A DNA stretch of 64,000 bases from Mikania micrantha (GCA_009363875.1 CM018694.1:29025415-29089414), one strand, 5' to 3'; shown: positions 23,480-36,459, numbered from the stretch's first letter. Notes: generated by a model from the sequence alone, not told the origin. Program-made: numbers and translations.

Positions 23480-23960
23480 GAACCAGTTAGAATATACAGG
23501 GTTCGTGGGTCATGTCCTCGGCCGAACCTTCTGCAACATCACGAACCTGTTGAGGGCCGAACCTTCGACCCACAGACCTAACACATTAGCTGAACCTAGC
23601 CGGGACTAGTGAACCATGTCACACCCTTGCGAACCTAGGAACAAACCTTGCTGCCACCCCCACGCACCGAACCCGCGGCGAACCAACCCCCCTGCCGAAC
23701 CCTTCGGGTGTCTCACGAACCCATGTAAATGTGGGACGAACCTTGAACTTAGGAACTAAACACGCGAACCCTAGCATGGGACACGAACCAGACAGCATGC
23801 ACGACGAACCCTGGAGTTCTTGCCGAACCATCTAACTGTCACGAACCCTTTACTCGCCGAACCTTTCTTATAGAGCTGCGAACCTATGGCCTTTGTGGAG
23901 CAAACCATGGCCGAACCTCTGTGAGGCGAACCCTCCCCCGACGAGCCTTTACCGAACCTT
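23480..23960 (+). repeat. GAACC motif cluster
   Basis: About 25 copies of (GC)CGAACCT or CGAACCC at irregular 12-30 bp spacing. The sequence between copies is unrelated. Homologous clusters lie at 42590-43200 and 49540-50060. Confidence 0.8.
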
Positions 23961-25229
23961 AACCAGGGTTCGCTGCAATTGGAAGTTTCTCACATCGGTG
24001 GGCTTAAGCCTGGTTTTCTTGAAATGCGCATCCAATTAGCAACGTCATGTTTAATTCACTCGGTGATAAGTGGGCCATGCAGCACAACCAACTACCTCGG
24101 CCCACACACCTGCAACCTCTAGATCCAACTCCACTTAAGTCTTCAGCCCAAATCACCTAGATCGGCCCACATAGTTTCGGCCCAAGACAATACACCATTC
24201 GGCCCAATTTCTTTGCTTTCGGCCCAAGCATGATAACCGGCCCAACCATGAGACCCAATAAACTATTGGCCTAAACGTGTTCCACTAGACCATAGTCATT
24301 TAATCCAAACCAAGATCGAATCAAGTGGGCTAGGCCCATATGGTTGGTTACGGTCCATGTCTAAATTCTAGGCGAACATTACATTCGGTCCACATTGACC
24401 ATAATTGATTCATTTCCTCTTTCGGCCTCTAATAATCAAATAAAAGATATAACATATCGACAAATTGAATTTGGTTAACTTGCATGGAATTTGAGCAATT
24501 TACTATAAGGATTGTTATGGATCAAGAAACCAAAGCACATGAACAAGAATGTGACATAATCTATGTGTTACTAGAATCTTTAATAAACAAAAGGGGGCCG
24601 AAAGACGATCTAGATTTATAGTGTTAGCCAACTTCAGGGCTAACACTAATACTTACACACATACTCGTCAATTATAACTTATACTTATAAACTACAACAC
24701 AATGAAATCAATACAGGATCGTGAACATTACAACAACGGGCAAACAAAGAGCGAGCGTATTCTTATTCTACATAGTCAATCACTACGGACATAAGGTGAG
24801 TTCATCTGTCCTTTTTCAAACTTATTTGTTTTACTTCGGGACTGAGAAGCATGTTAAACATTTTCATAAAACTATTGAAATGTTATTTAATGCTTTAAAC
24901 ATAAACATGATACTTATGTTGAAACTTATGCGTGGAACTTAGTATACTTTGAAAAGCAATAGACTTGAAACTTATACTTTAAGCTTGATGCTTGAAACCA
25001 TATGTTGGATGTGTATGAGACTTGACGCTTATGAAACTATATGCTTGAATGTGAGACTTTATTCTTATGAAACTATATGCTTGAACGTGAGACTCGATGC
25101 TTGTGAAAACTATATGCTTAAACATGAGACTTGATTCAAACCTATGGAATTCATGATGAAACTATGCGTGGACACTTGAAACTATATGTTCGAAACTACT
25201 ACTTGCGCATGAAACGTTATGCATGTATC

Positions 25230-25290
25230 TAATCATAGGCTACGTAATTGCTAAACGACTGCTAGTGCATAGCTTGTACCTATGGATTGA
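25230..25290 (+). repeat. GTAATTGCTAAACGACTGC hairpin (type 3)
   Basis: AATCATAGGCTAC and GTACCTATGGATT pair around a loop containing GTAATTGCTAAACGACTGC. E inserted about 40 bp downstream; more copies lie on the other side of E. Confidence 0.72.
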
Positions 25291-25330
25291 GATACATGTA
25301 AAACTAAACCATAACGAGGCTAAGCTATTA

Positions 25331-28025
25331 TGTCACACCCCCAAATTCCCACTCGTGGTGTCAGTCCACGTGGGTGTGACGTAGCCAGGATCACAGCTCA
25401 TGGTCATATAGAACGACTCTATATGAGGTGTACAATCACACAGTTTTCAAGACAAACAAGTTTTCAATCAAAGCAGCGGAATCATCATTACATACGCAGC
25501 GGAAATAGTTTAATAAAATAAGTAAGTTACAGCGGAAAGCAAACTGTTTAACAGACACTACAATATTTAAATTGTTTTCAAAACAGAACAAATGCACACA
25601 AGCCTAGGACATGAGTCTATATGTAAGCTTGACTCTTTAGTGTGTCCTTGTGAGCGTCCTAGCGTGTGCTCCATTAGTTACCTGAGAATACATGCGGAAA
25701 AGTGTCAACTAAAAAGTTGGTGAGTTCGCAGGTTTAGACAGACAGAATTAGTAAACAGACATATACTGGGTATGTTAAGTTTAGTTGTTGGATACTACGA
25801 TCCGTGGAGTGTGTCAGTTCATCTTACCGAAACTCGACTGTTTCCGTTTGCCTCCACGGGTCATCGCTGTACCCGACATCAACATCGAAATTACACTCGT
25901 TATGACCTCCAGTCAACATTGGTGCCGAGTGGGGCTAGTCAAACCCAGTAGTACTACGTAATTACGACTCGTTTGTTTACACAACTAACGGTAAGGATAA
26001 GTGAGGACTTTAAGCGATAATAGTTACACTCGAAAATGGTTTTCACAACATACCAGTCATATATCTAAAACAGTTGCATTGTATTCTCACCCCAATAGTT
26101 TAGCAAAGCAGTTAAAGAGTAAAAGTGGGGCCGTAAATTCACCTGAGTTAAGTAGTGCGTGTTCTTCACGAGAACAGTGTAGCTCGCCGGCTAGTGGTTA
26201 CCTATATCACATAGGTACCATAAGTTTGTGTTTGCATACATGTGGGTCTCACGGGACCGTGTTCGAGTTCAACAACTCCAAGTTGTTTTGTGGGTCGCGT
26301 TGACCGTGTTTGACCGTGTTGACCGTGTTTGACCTAACGACCCGTTGGTGACGATTTGGATCAAATGATCGCATAACGTGCGGTTTAGTGTCGTGTGATG
26401 TGCACAGATGCCAAAGTCAATTCTGTGAGGAAACTTACTATTTATAGTGAGTTCCTGGTTTAGGAAAGTTTCCTTTCATGGCAAGTCATGCAATAAATTA
26501 TAATCCGATTATTCTAATATACATTTTTATCCTAAATGAGCATGTTATCATATAGCACGTAATTACACATAGTCGGTTTAGTATGGTTTGCATGTAAAAG
26601 TTACTATAATCAGAAAGTTACAAAATAAGCATGTGTCACCAAGTCTAACTAACAATCTCGTCTAAATATCGTCATCCTAGTTCAAAATAACCGTCAAATC
26701 ATATTTATGACAACAAATATGTTATCATTTGTAGACTTTGTGAAATAAAGTTACTATTCATAGTAATATTCATAAAAATCATATATTTGGTGATTTTAAC
26801 AATTTTAACACATCAATAACCATCCTTTTAGTTTCTAACCACCATTTTGCACATAACTTAAAGATCTAAACACATGCATTAGGTCATTTCATCATAAATC
26901 AATATTTCATGATATTAAAGTTACCACAACTTGTAAAAATCACATTTTAACATATCTTGCTATTCATAACACTTCTAGATCTCATAAATCGTATCCAATA
27001 ACATTTCAATATCAAACTTCATGAATCTCCACCTAGATCATACATACATGTTGCTAGCACCATCATTTTAGCTACTATGACCATCCTATCATAACAACAT
27101 TATCATAGTATGTAAAGATACATCATCTAATCATCAATAAACATAGAAATATCATCAAACTCAGATTCAAACACAAGAAAATTCGTGTATGTGAAGCTCA
27201 TGCATTGGTATGTGTGTGTGTGAGCTTGCATGTGTGTGTAATGGTGTTTTTAGACTACAAGGGTGTTAGAACTACCTTCCAAAGCTTCGAAATGTGGCTA
27301 AGCTAGCTTCGATCACGAGAGGGAATGGAGTGTAGTGTTCTTGGAGCTCCTTTGTGCCTCAAACCTTCAAGATCTTCAAGAACAAGCTTTCCAAGATGCA
27401 ACCATGGCTTCCAAGGCTTCAAATGAGTGTAATGTGGTGTTGTAGTAATGAAATCAGACGTTTTTGGGGCATTAAGTAGAGGAGTTTACGTATGGGATTG
27501 GGTAAAAGGAGTATGGTGTGGTAATCATGAGATTTACAAGATTTTTAGATGTCAGACACCCCAGGCGTATCGCCTGAAGATAACCACCGAAGCCAGGCGT
27601 TACGCGCGAGTCATACAGATGAGAGGCGTTCCTTCCTCATCCGCGCGCATCGCCTGAGTGGGGAGTTTTCGGGTCAGGCGTACCGCCTGGACCCAATTTG
27701 GTCCATTTTCATGTTTTGGCCCAGTTTTCGCGTATTTTTCGATTACGAGCATCGTTTCTCAACATATAGACATCGTTCTACTAACTTAGGTTCCCCGGAA
27801 CCTAATGTGCAGTGAAAGTGTTCTGTGGTTTGATCCGTTCACCAACGTTCGTCATTCAAGACACGTGCGAGTATTGTGCGATAATTCCTCGAATTATCGG
27901 TGTGTTCGAACTGTTGTGCCACGTGTCACACTAAATATAATTATTCTAGTGCCACGTATGAAATAATAATACACATTATTATTAAAATAGTATAAATGCT
28001 GACCTGGATTTTGCGAGGTGTCACA
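25331..28025 (-). mobile_element. 3' LTR of E (left side)
   Basis: Adjacent to the PPT and the end of pol. It contains GGCGTATCGCC-type palindromes (27549-27690), a 9-bp inverted repeat TTAGGTTCC/GGAACCTAA near 27787, and another around GATAATTC/GAATTATC near 27880. The short ORFs in it are chance. Confidence 0.95.
27549..27690 (-). repeat. GGCG-TAY-CGCC palindrome cluster, left LTR
   Basis: CAGGCGTATCGCCTG, CAGGCGTTACGCGCG, GAGGCGTTCC and CAGGCGTACCGCCTG within 140 bp. An identical copy is at 35978-36118. Confidence 0.7.
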
Positions 28026-28036
28026 TCATCCCCCAG
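28026..28036 (-). other. Polypurine tract of E
   Basis: On the minus strand CTGGGGGATGA directly precedes the LTR start TGTGACACC. Confidence 0.88.
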
Positions 28037-28060
28037 TTAATAGGAATTTCGTCCCGAAAT

Positions 28061-31000
28061 TCAGTTCGTGCTGCCGGTTTTAGTCTGGTCGGAGAATAAG
28101 TGAGGGTATTTCTGTTTCATCTGGTCCTCTCGCTCCCAGGTGTATTCCGGTCCTCGCCGTGAGTTCCAACGAACTTTTACAATTGGTATTTTACTGAGTT
28201 TCAACTTCTTGATTTCCCGATCCATGATTTCCACCGGTTCCTCAACGAAGTGAAGTTGTTCATCAATCTGGATTTCCTCCAAAGGAATTGCGAGCGTCTC
28301 GTCTGATAAGCATTTCTTGAGATTCGAAACATGAAACACATTGTGTACGCTACTCAATTCATGTGGTAGCTGTAGTTCGTAGGCTACGGGGCCTATCCGT
28401 TTAGTGATCTCGAATGGTCCTATGTAACGAGGATTTAATTTTCCCCTTTTCCCAAATCGAATCACTCCCTTCCAAGGTGAGACTTTAAGAAGTACTCGGT
28501 CTCTCACTTGGAATTCCAAAGGCTTGCGCCTTTTGTCGGCATAGCTTTTCTGTCGGTCTCGAGCTGCTGCCATTCTGTTACGTATTTGTACGATGTTTTC
28601 TGTGGTTTCGTGCACAAGCTCGGGTCCGGTCAGTTGGCTTTCACCAACTTCCGCCCAACAAAGTGGTGATCTGCACTTACGCCCGTATAGTGCTTCAAAT
28701 GGTGCAGCTCCAATGCTGGTGTGGTAACTGTTATTATATGAGAACTCCACCAACGGTAGGTGAGTCTCCCAGCTATTACCGAAATCAATCACACATGCCC
28801 GAAGCATGTCTTCTAGGGTTTGGATGGTTCGTTCACTCTGACCATCCGTCTGTGGATGATAAGCAGTGCTCATATCCAATCTCGTCCCGAGTGCCTTGTG
28901 TAAGGACTTCCAAAAGTGTGCCGTGAAACGACTGTCTCGGTAGGATATTATAGAGATTGGGACTCCGTGTCTGGATACGATTTCCTTCAAGTAGATTGGG
29001 GTTAATTTTTCCAATTTGTCGGTTTCCTTAATTTGAAGAAAGTGTGCCGATTTCGTGAGTCGGTCTACGATAATCCAGATGGTATCGCAACCACTTGCCG
29101 TCTTTGGCAATTTGGTGATAAAATCCATGGAAATCTGTTCCCATTTCCAGACTGGGATTTCCGGTTGTTGGAGTAACCCTGACGGTTTCTGATATTCGAC
29201 CTTGACCTTTGAGCAAGTCAGACACTTACTCACATAGGTTGCAATTTCTGATTTCATGTTAGGCCACCAATAAGTTGCCTTTAGGTCGTGGTACATCTTG
29301 TCAGAACCTGGATGTACTGAGTATCGACTCTTGTGAGCTTCATCCATCACTATTTCCCTTAATCCTCCGTAGCGTGGAATCCAGATTCGATCCATCAAAT
29401 AGTAAGCTCTGTCGTCTTTCTGTTTCATCTGTTTATCCATTCGTCGCATGGCCTCGAGAGTGAGGTTTTCAGTTTTCAAGGCTTCTTGCTGTGCATTTCG
29501 GATTTGATTAGGTAACTCAGAATGAATGGTAAGTTGTAATGCACGTACGCGTTTAGTTGTCTCTTTTCGGCTCAGTGCATCGGCCACTACATTAGCCTTA
29601 CCGGGATGATACTTGATTGCACAGTCATAATCACCTATCAGTTCGACCCATCTGCGTTGTCTCATGTTCAGTTCCTTTTGATCGAAAATGTGTTGTAGGC
29701 TCTTATGGTCTGTGAATATCGTACACTTAGTACCATACAGATAGTGTCGCCAGATTTTCAATGCGAACACTACGGCTCGCAATTCCAGATCATGGGTGGT
29801 GTAATTCTTCTCGTGCACCTTTAGCTGTCGTGACGCATAAGCTATGGCTTTCTCGCGTTGCATTAGCACACAACCGAGCCCTTGTTTCGATGCGTCGCAA
29901 TAAACCACAAAATCTTCACACCCGTTTGGTAGCTATAGAATCGGAGCACTGCACAATTTCTGCTTCAACAAGTCGAAAGCATCTCCTTGTTTCTCTCCCC
30001 ATTCGAATTTCTTGTCTTTGTGCGTACGGGAAGTCAATGATTGTGCGATCTTCGAGAATCCCTCGATAAACCGCCTGTAGTACCCGGCCAATCCTAAGAA
30101 CTGTCGCACCTCAGTTGGAGTCTTAGGTGCTGCCCAATTCTTGATTGCCTCAATCTTGGCTAGGTCTACGTGTATTCCCTTCTCGTTTACCACGTGCCCA
30201 AGAAACTGAACTTCGCGAATCCAAAAATCGCATTTGGAAAGCTTCACGTATAGTTGTTCCTTCTTTAGCAGTTCCAAGACACGTCTTAAGTGATTAGCAT
30301 GTTCTTCTTGAGTCTTGGAATAAATCAGGATATCGTCTATGAATACGATTACGAATTTGTCCAGATACGGCTTACACACTCGATTCATGAGATCCATGAA
30401 TACTGCCGGTGCGTTGGTCAGCCCGAAAGGCATGACTAGAAATTCGTAATGTCCATACCATGTTCTGAAGGCTGTCTTCGGTATATCTCCTTCTTGTACT
30501 CTGAGTTGGTGGTACCCAGATCTTAAATCGATCTTCGAATAGTAGCTTGACCCTTGCAATTGGTCAAACAGATCGTCTATTCGAGGTAATGGATATCGAT
30601 TTTTAATCGTTACTTTGTTCAATTCTCGGTAGTCTATACACATACGGAATGATCCGTCCTTTTTCTTCACAAACAATACCGGTGCTCCCCAAGGTGAGAA
30701 ACTCGGTCGGATGAATCCTTTATCTAACAACTCTTGCAGTTGATTAGATAATTCCTGCATTTCAGTAGGAGCTAATCGGTATGGTGCCTTGGCTATTGGT
30801 GCTGCTCCTGGTGTCAGATCTATCTGAGACTCCACTTGTCGTGCTGGTGGTAGTCCCGGTAGATCGTCAGGAAAGACTTCCGGATAATCGCGAACAATAG
30901 CGATGTCCTCGATCTTCCGTTCCTTCTTTGGTTGTTCGGTAATAAGGGCTAGGATAGCCGTATATCCTTTCTTCAGATATTTGTTCGCCTTCATGCAGGA

Positions 31001-32548
31001 CATAATGTTTAACGGTATCCCACGCCGTTCTCCTTGGATCGAGATCTGCTCTCCACTTGGCAATGTAATTCGCACAATCTTCTCATTGCAAACAATCTCA
31101 GCGTGGTTTGCAGATAGCCACTCCATTCCAATCACCACGTCGAAGCTCCCGAGAGTTACCGGCATCAGGTCAATCACCAGTCGATGGTCTGCTAGTGTTA
31201 GAACACATCCCTTGATGATATGTTGTGTTTCGATCAGCTTGCCGTCCGCTAACTCTACGGTGTACTTATAGTCTAATGGTGTTGGTGTCATATTAAGTGA
31301 TCTGCTAAAGTCGCTAGAGATAAAACTCCTATCGGCACCGGTATCAAATAATATACTAGCATAGACATTATTTAAAAGAAACGTACCGGTGACGACATTG
31401 GGGTCATCTTTTGCTTCTCCTGACCCGATCACAAATGCCCTTCCCCTAGCTGGATTTCCACTAGTGTTCTTATTTTGTGGGCAGTCTCGGCGCATGTGCC
31501 CCGGCTTTCCGCAAGTAAAACACCCCTTTAAAGTTTCATTCTTGTTGAGATTGGGGTTGGGGTTTGATCGGCATTCCTTAGTCAGGTGTCCATTTCTGCC
31601 ACAGTTGGTGCACTTGCCCTTTTTGCATGGGCCAAAATGATGATAGTTGCAGAGGTTGCATTTTGGGCTGTTTCCCTGGTATCCCCCTTTGCCCTGAGTG
31701 TTTTGCTGAGTGGCAGTGAAAACTTTGGCAGGTGTTGGGCGGTGTTGGGTTGGTTGCTGAGGTGAGAAGGTGCGGTTGTTGCTGGGCTCCCACTTTCGCT
31801 TGGTTTCTTGGGGTTTCAGATGTTCACCCCTTTTAGGTAGCTTTCCCTGGGCTACTGCCTGATCAGTCAGTTTGTGTGCCAAGCGAATCAGTGGTTGGAT
31901 GGTGGTGCGATCGGAAGCAGTCACCGTACTCTGAATCTGCTCCGGCAATCCACTAATGAATTGTTCAATCTTCTTGTACTCCGGCGTTACCATTGCCGGG
32001 CATAGCTTGCACAGCTCGTGAAACCGAGTACAGTATTTCTCGATTTCAGATCCCACCATCTTGTGCACCCAAAATTTTTCCTCAAGTTTTCTGATTTCGT
32101 CCCTAGGACAGTATTCTTCGTGCAGCATCCTGGTGAAGTTGTCCCATGGAATGGAGTTTGCAGTTTCAAGTCCAAAGGTTTGGACATGTGTGTTCCACCA
32201 TGTGAGGGCTGGTCCCTCCAGAGTTCCGGTGGCATATTTTACTCGATTTTCATCCGAGCATTCAGACATAGAGAAGACTGACTCCAGCTTCTCGATCCAG
32301 CGAAGCAGTCCCACTGCTCCCTCGGTACCCTAGAGTTTGTGAGGATGGCAACTCAGGAACGCTTTAAACGAACACCCCTTTGCTACACTCCCATGAGATC
32401 CGTTGTTGGTGCCACTAGTCTCGCTAGCAAGTCGGTTTGCTTCGTAATTCGCAAGTACCTTGTTGAACTTACGTTCAACCATCATGTCGATCCTTGCCTT
32501 TTCGGCCTTGCGTTTGAGTTTACGGGCATTGGGTCCTCGTTCAGACAT
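28061..32548 (-). pseudogene. gag-pol: Gag-Pol polyprotein of E, two in-frame stops
   Basis: One frame of 1496 codons from ATG at 32548 (MSERGPNARKLKRKAEK), interrupted only by TAG at 32330-32332 and TAG at 29933-29935. Order: capsid with ALTWWN near codon 117; zinc knuckles from about codon 297 (CTNCGRNGHLTKEC, CFTCGKPGHMRRDC); protease LFDTGA near 402; RT with FIDD near 736; RNase H (YCDAS); integrase with HHCC site; and a chromodomain ending TWEREDQM...KYPHLF. The second catalytic Asp of integrase, SDRD in B, is Tyr here (SYRD, codon 1203, 28940-28942). The rest is uninterrupted, which suggests recent inactivation. Confidence 0.95.
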
Positions 32549-32794
32549 GATTCTATATGGAAAGGTTAGGATGTTAGTTAGCATAAGTTAGAGTGTTAGT
32601 CAATTGTTAGGTCAGATGTCATGTTAACAGTAGTCATAGCCATGATATATATAAGCTACAAAGTAAAGCATCTTTCCATTAATGATAATAAGTTTGTGTA
32701 CAATATTTTCCAAAAGAGATGCTACAAAATTTGCACCAGCACATCCCGCTCGGCTAAGTGATACAAAAGTAGAATACTGAAATAGAAATCCTAA
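32549..32794 (-). other. Spacer between the extra ORF and gag of E
   Basis: No ORF or strong motif seen. It may hold signals allowing gag-pol expression downstream of ORF1, but none is recognisable. Confidence 0.4.
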
Positions 32795-33607
32795 CTAGAC
32801 AATCGTGGAGTGTGAATCTCCACTATCAGCAGGGCCATCATCGTCCTCCTCATCAGGATCCTCGTCTGGATCCTCGTCAAAATCTTCCTCTTCGAGATCC
32901 TCCGGCTCGAATTGGGGTTCTGGCTCAGGCTGTGGCTCCACTATGAACTGTCCGACCCATGCATTTAGCATGGCATCGCTTGCCTGGATCATGGCAAGAT
33001 TCTCCTCGTTGGCGTCCTCCACAGCTGCTAATCGTCCAGCGTGTCCATGTGTTACTGCGGCTAAGAAATCCTGTTGCTCCTCGAGTAACGTAGTCCTATC
33101 ATGGATGTCTGTGACCTCAGCAGTGACCTCCTCCTGTCGCTGGATCACATCCTGAGTCCTAGCGACCAAGTCATCCTGCGTCCCTTCGACGCGTGCGAGT
33201 CTCTCCTCCAAGTTATCCATGCGTTTTTGGAGATGCTGACTATGCTCCAAGAGATCCCTAAACCCATCAGTCATTACGCGTAGCTGACAGGACGCACGTC
33301 TATAACGCGAGATCAATGCAGCGAATGCCCGCTCCATGGGCATTCCAATCGGTGGTAGGGGTGGTCCAGTAGAGGCGTCTCCTAACAAAGGCAACTTGGG
33401 TACTCTCTCTTCCCTCGCCCAAACAGCAAGGGTAGTAGGGTACCAGTCCCATGGTCCCCTGCTGCTCGAGGGTCGAAGCCTCTTGGACTCCTGAGCATAT
33501 ACCTGCTCCACTATGTCGTGGATCTTCTTTTTGTCCTCCTCGGTAAGCTCATACTCATACGGGCGCTTCCTCGGGTCTTTCCCGTTCTGATCTTTGTTGT
33601 TGTCCAT
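32795..33607 (-). CDS. Extra ORF upstream of gag: coiled-coil protein with acidic tail
   Basis: A 270-aa intact ORF from ATG at 33607 (MDNNKDQNGKDPRKRP). Residues 1-60 are charged and basic with KKKIHDIVEQVYAQESKR. A Pro-rich segment follows. About residues 110-205 form a heptad-rich coiled coil (LQKRMDNLEERLARVEG, IHDRTTLLEEQQDF). The last 50 residues are an Asp/Glu run ending in GDSHSTIV. The ORF track allows 16 more upstream codons, but this ATG gives the natural hydrophilic start. It lies between the PBS and gag, where standard chromoviruses have no gene. It has no zinc knuckle, capsid or enzyme motif. It is intact although gag-pol has two stops. Function unknown; a structural, chaperone-like or chromatin-tethering role would be a guess. 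Confidence 0.8.
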   Translation of the reverse strand: MDNNKDQNGKDPRKRPYEYELTEEDKKKIHDIVEQVYAQESKRLRPSSSRGPWDWYPTTLAVWAREERVPKLPLLGDASTGPPLPPIGMPMERAFAALISRYRRASCQLRVMTDGFRDLLEHSQHLQKRMDNLEERLARVEGTQDDLVARTQDVIQRQEEVTAEVTDIHDRTTLLEEQQDFLAAVTHGHAGRLAAVEDANEENLAMIQASDAMLNAWVGQFIVEPQPEPEPQFEPEDLEEEDFDEDPDEDPDEEDDDGPADSGDSHSTIV

Positions 33608-33743
33608 TCCTGCGTTTGAATCAAGTAAGTAACAGTACATGATAATAGTAAACATTTTTGTGAAATTGTTAGTGTAGTGTCTAATGTAGAGCAGTGGCTA
33701 TAGTCTAAGTTCACTATATGCAAACCTAGTTCCCTATAACCAA
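33608..33743 (-). other. Leader of E between PBS and the extra ORF
   Basis: About 135 bp, no ORF on the coding strand beyond the possible 16-codon extension of the ORF. Confidence 0.4.
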
Positions 33744-33756
33744 GGCTCTGATACCA
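33744..33756 (-). other. Primer-binding site of E
   Basis: On the minus strand TGGTATCAGAGCC, 3 nt inside the 5' LTR end; initiator Met-tRNA type. Confidence 0.95.
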
Positions 33757-33759
33757 GTT

Positions 33760-36454
33760 TGTCACACCCCCAAATTCCCACTCGTGGTGTCAGTCCACGT
33801 GGGTGTGACGTAGCCAGGATCACAGCTCATGGTCATATAGAACGACTCTATATGAGGTGTACAATCACACAGTTTTCAAGACAAACAAGTTTTCAATCAA
33901 AGCAGCGGAATCATCATTACATACGCAGCGGAAATAGTTTAATAAAATAAGTAAGTTACAGCGGAAAGCAAACTGTTTAACAGACACTACAATATTTAAA
34001 TTGTTTTCAAAACAGAACAAATGCACACAAGCCTAGGACATGAGTCTATATGTAAGCTTGACTCTTTAGTGTGTCCTTGTGAGCGTCCTAGCGTGTGCTC
34101 CATTAGTTACCTGAGAATACATGCGGAAAAGTGTCAACTAAAAAGTTGGTGAGTTCGCAGGTTTAGACAGACAGAATTAGTAAACATACATATACTGGGT
34201 ATGTTAAGTTTCGTTGTTGGATACTACGATCCGTGGAGTGTGTCAGTTCATCTTACCGAAACTCGACTGTTTCCGTTTGCCTCCGCGGGTCATCGCTGTA
34301 CCCGACATCAACATCGAAATTACACTCGTTATGACCTCCAGTCAACATTGGTGCCGAGTGGGGCTAGTCAAACCCAGTAGTACTACGTAATTACGACTCG
34401 TTTGTTTACACAACTAACGGTAAGGATAAGTGAGGACTTTAAGCGATAATAGTTACACTCGAAAATGGTTTTCACAACATACCAGTCATATATCTAAAAC
34501 AGTTGCATTGTATTATCACCCCAATAGTTTAGCAAAGCAGTTAAAGAGTAAAAGTGGGGCCGTAAACTCACCTGAGTTAAGTAGTGTGTGTTCTTCACGA
34601 GAACAGTGTAGCTCGCCGGCTAGTGGTTACCTATATCACATGGGTACCATAAGTTTGTGTTTGCATACATGTGGGTCTCACGGGACCGTGTTCGAGTTCA
34701 ACAACTCCAAGTTGTTTTGTGGGTCGCGTTGACCGTGTTTGACCGTGTTGACCATGTTTGACCTAACGACCCGTTGGTGACGATTTGGATCAAATGATCG
34801 CATAACGTGCGGTTTAGTGTCGTGTGATGTGCACAGATACCAAAGCCAATTCTGTGAGGAAACTTACTATTTATAGTGAGTTCCTGTTTTAGGAAAGTTT
34901 CCTTTCATGGCAAGTCATGCAATAAATTATAATCCGATTATTCTAATATACATTTTTATCCTAAATGAGCATGTTATCATATAGCACGTAATTACACATA
35001 GTCGGTTTAGTATGGTTTGCGTGTAAAAGTTACTATAATCAGAAAGTTACAAAATAAGCATGTGTCACCAAGTCTAACTAACAATCTCGTCTAAATATCG
35101 TCATCTTAGTTCAAAATAACCGTCAAATCATATTTATGACAACAAATATGTTATCATTTGTAGAGTTTGTGAAATAAAGTTACTATTCATAGTAATATTC
35201 ATAAAAATCATATATTTGGTGATTTTAACAATTTTAACACATCAATAACCATCCTTTTAGTTTCTAACCACCATTTTGCACATAACTTATAGATCTAAAC
35301 ACATGCATTAGGCCATTTCATCATAAATCAATATTTCATGATATTAAAGTTACCACAACTTGTAAAAATCACATTTTAACATATCTTGCTATTCATAACA
35401 CTTCTAGATCTCATAAATCGTATCCAATAACATTTCAATATCAAACTTCATGAATCTCCACCTAGATCATACATACATGTTGCTAGCACCATCATTTTAG
35501 CTACTATGACCATCCTATCATAACAACATTATCATAGTATGTAAAGATACATCATCTAATCATCAATAAACATAGAAATATCATCAAACTCAGATTCAAA
35601 CACAAGAAAATTCGTGTATGTGAAGCTCATGCATTGGTATGTGTGTGTGTGAGCTTGCATGTGTGTGTAATGGTGTTTTTAGACTACAAGGGTGTTAGAA
35701 CTACCTTCCAAAGCTTCGAAATGTGGCTAAGCTAGCTTCGATCACGAGAGGGAATGGAGTGTAGTGTTCTTGGAGCTCCTTTGTGCCTCAAACCTTCAAG
35801 ATCTTCAAGAACAAGCTTTCCAAGATGCAACCATGGCTTCCAAGGCTTCAAATGAGTGTAATGTGGTGTTGTAGTAATGAAATCAGACGTTTTTGGGGCA
35901 TTAAGTAGAGGAGTTTACGTATGGGATTGGGTAAAAGGAGTATGGTGTGGTAATCATGAGATTTACAAGATTTTTAGATGTCAGACACCCCAGGCGTATC
36001 GCCTGAAGATAACCACCGAAGCCAGGCGTTACGCGCGAGTCATACAGATGAGAGGCGTTCCTTCCTCATCCGCGCGCATCGCCTGAGTGGGGAGTTTTCG
36101 GGTCAGGCGTACCGCCTGGACCCAATTTGGTCCATTTTCATGTTTTGGCCCAGTTTTCGCGTATTTTTCGATTACGAGCATCGTTTCTCAACATATAGAC
36201 ATCGTTCTACTAACTTAGGTTCCCCGGAACCTAATGTGCAGTGAAAGTGTTCTGTGGTTTGATCCGTTCACCAACGTTCGTCATTCAAGACACGTGCGAG
36301 TATTGTGCGATAATTCCTCGAATTATCGGTGTGTTCGAACTGTTGTGCCACGTGTCACACTAAATATAATTATTCTAGTGCCACGTATGAAATAATAATA
36401 CACATTATTATTAAAATAGTATAAATGCTGACCTGGATTTTGCGAGGTGTCACA
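33760..36454 (-). mobile_element. 5' LTR of E (right side)
   Basis: Same length as the left LTR. All differences I found lie in the part corresponding to 25747-26884 of the left copy. The other 1.1 kb, which starts the LTR on the coding strand, is identical. Confidence 0.95.
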
Positions 36455-36459
36455 TATTA

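Larger units (their letters stand above)
25331..36454 (-). mobile_element. Complete Ty3/gypsy chromovirus E, minus strand
   Basis: Two 2695-bp LTRs (25331-28025 and 33760-36454) bound by TGTCACA...TGTCACA termini and a TATTA duplication (25326-25330 and 36455-36459). On the minus strand the order is LTR, PBS (33744-33756), an extra ORF (33607-32795), gag-pol (32548-28061), PPT (28026-28036), LTR. By eye the LTRs differ at about 16 sites, roughly 0.6 per cent, so it is the youngest full insertion here. It lies inside the solo A LTR, itself inside the B 3' LTR. Confidence 0.97.

Noticed and set aside
23480..23960. CRISPR-like array of GAACC motifs
   Set aside because: Spacing is irregular, the repeat is only 6-8 bp, and the context is a plant LTR.
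32805..33283. Plus-strand Ser-rich ORFs opposite the extra ORF of E
   Set aside because: Low-complexity shadows of the Asp/Glu-rich minus-strand ORF.
25330..36244. Short ORFs repeated exactly at two places (e.g. 25330/33759, 26001/34430, 27448/35877)
   Set aside because: They lie in the two LTRs of element E and repeat because the LTRs do; no protein features.
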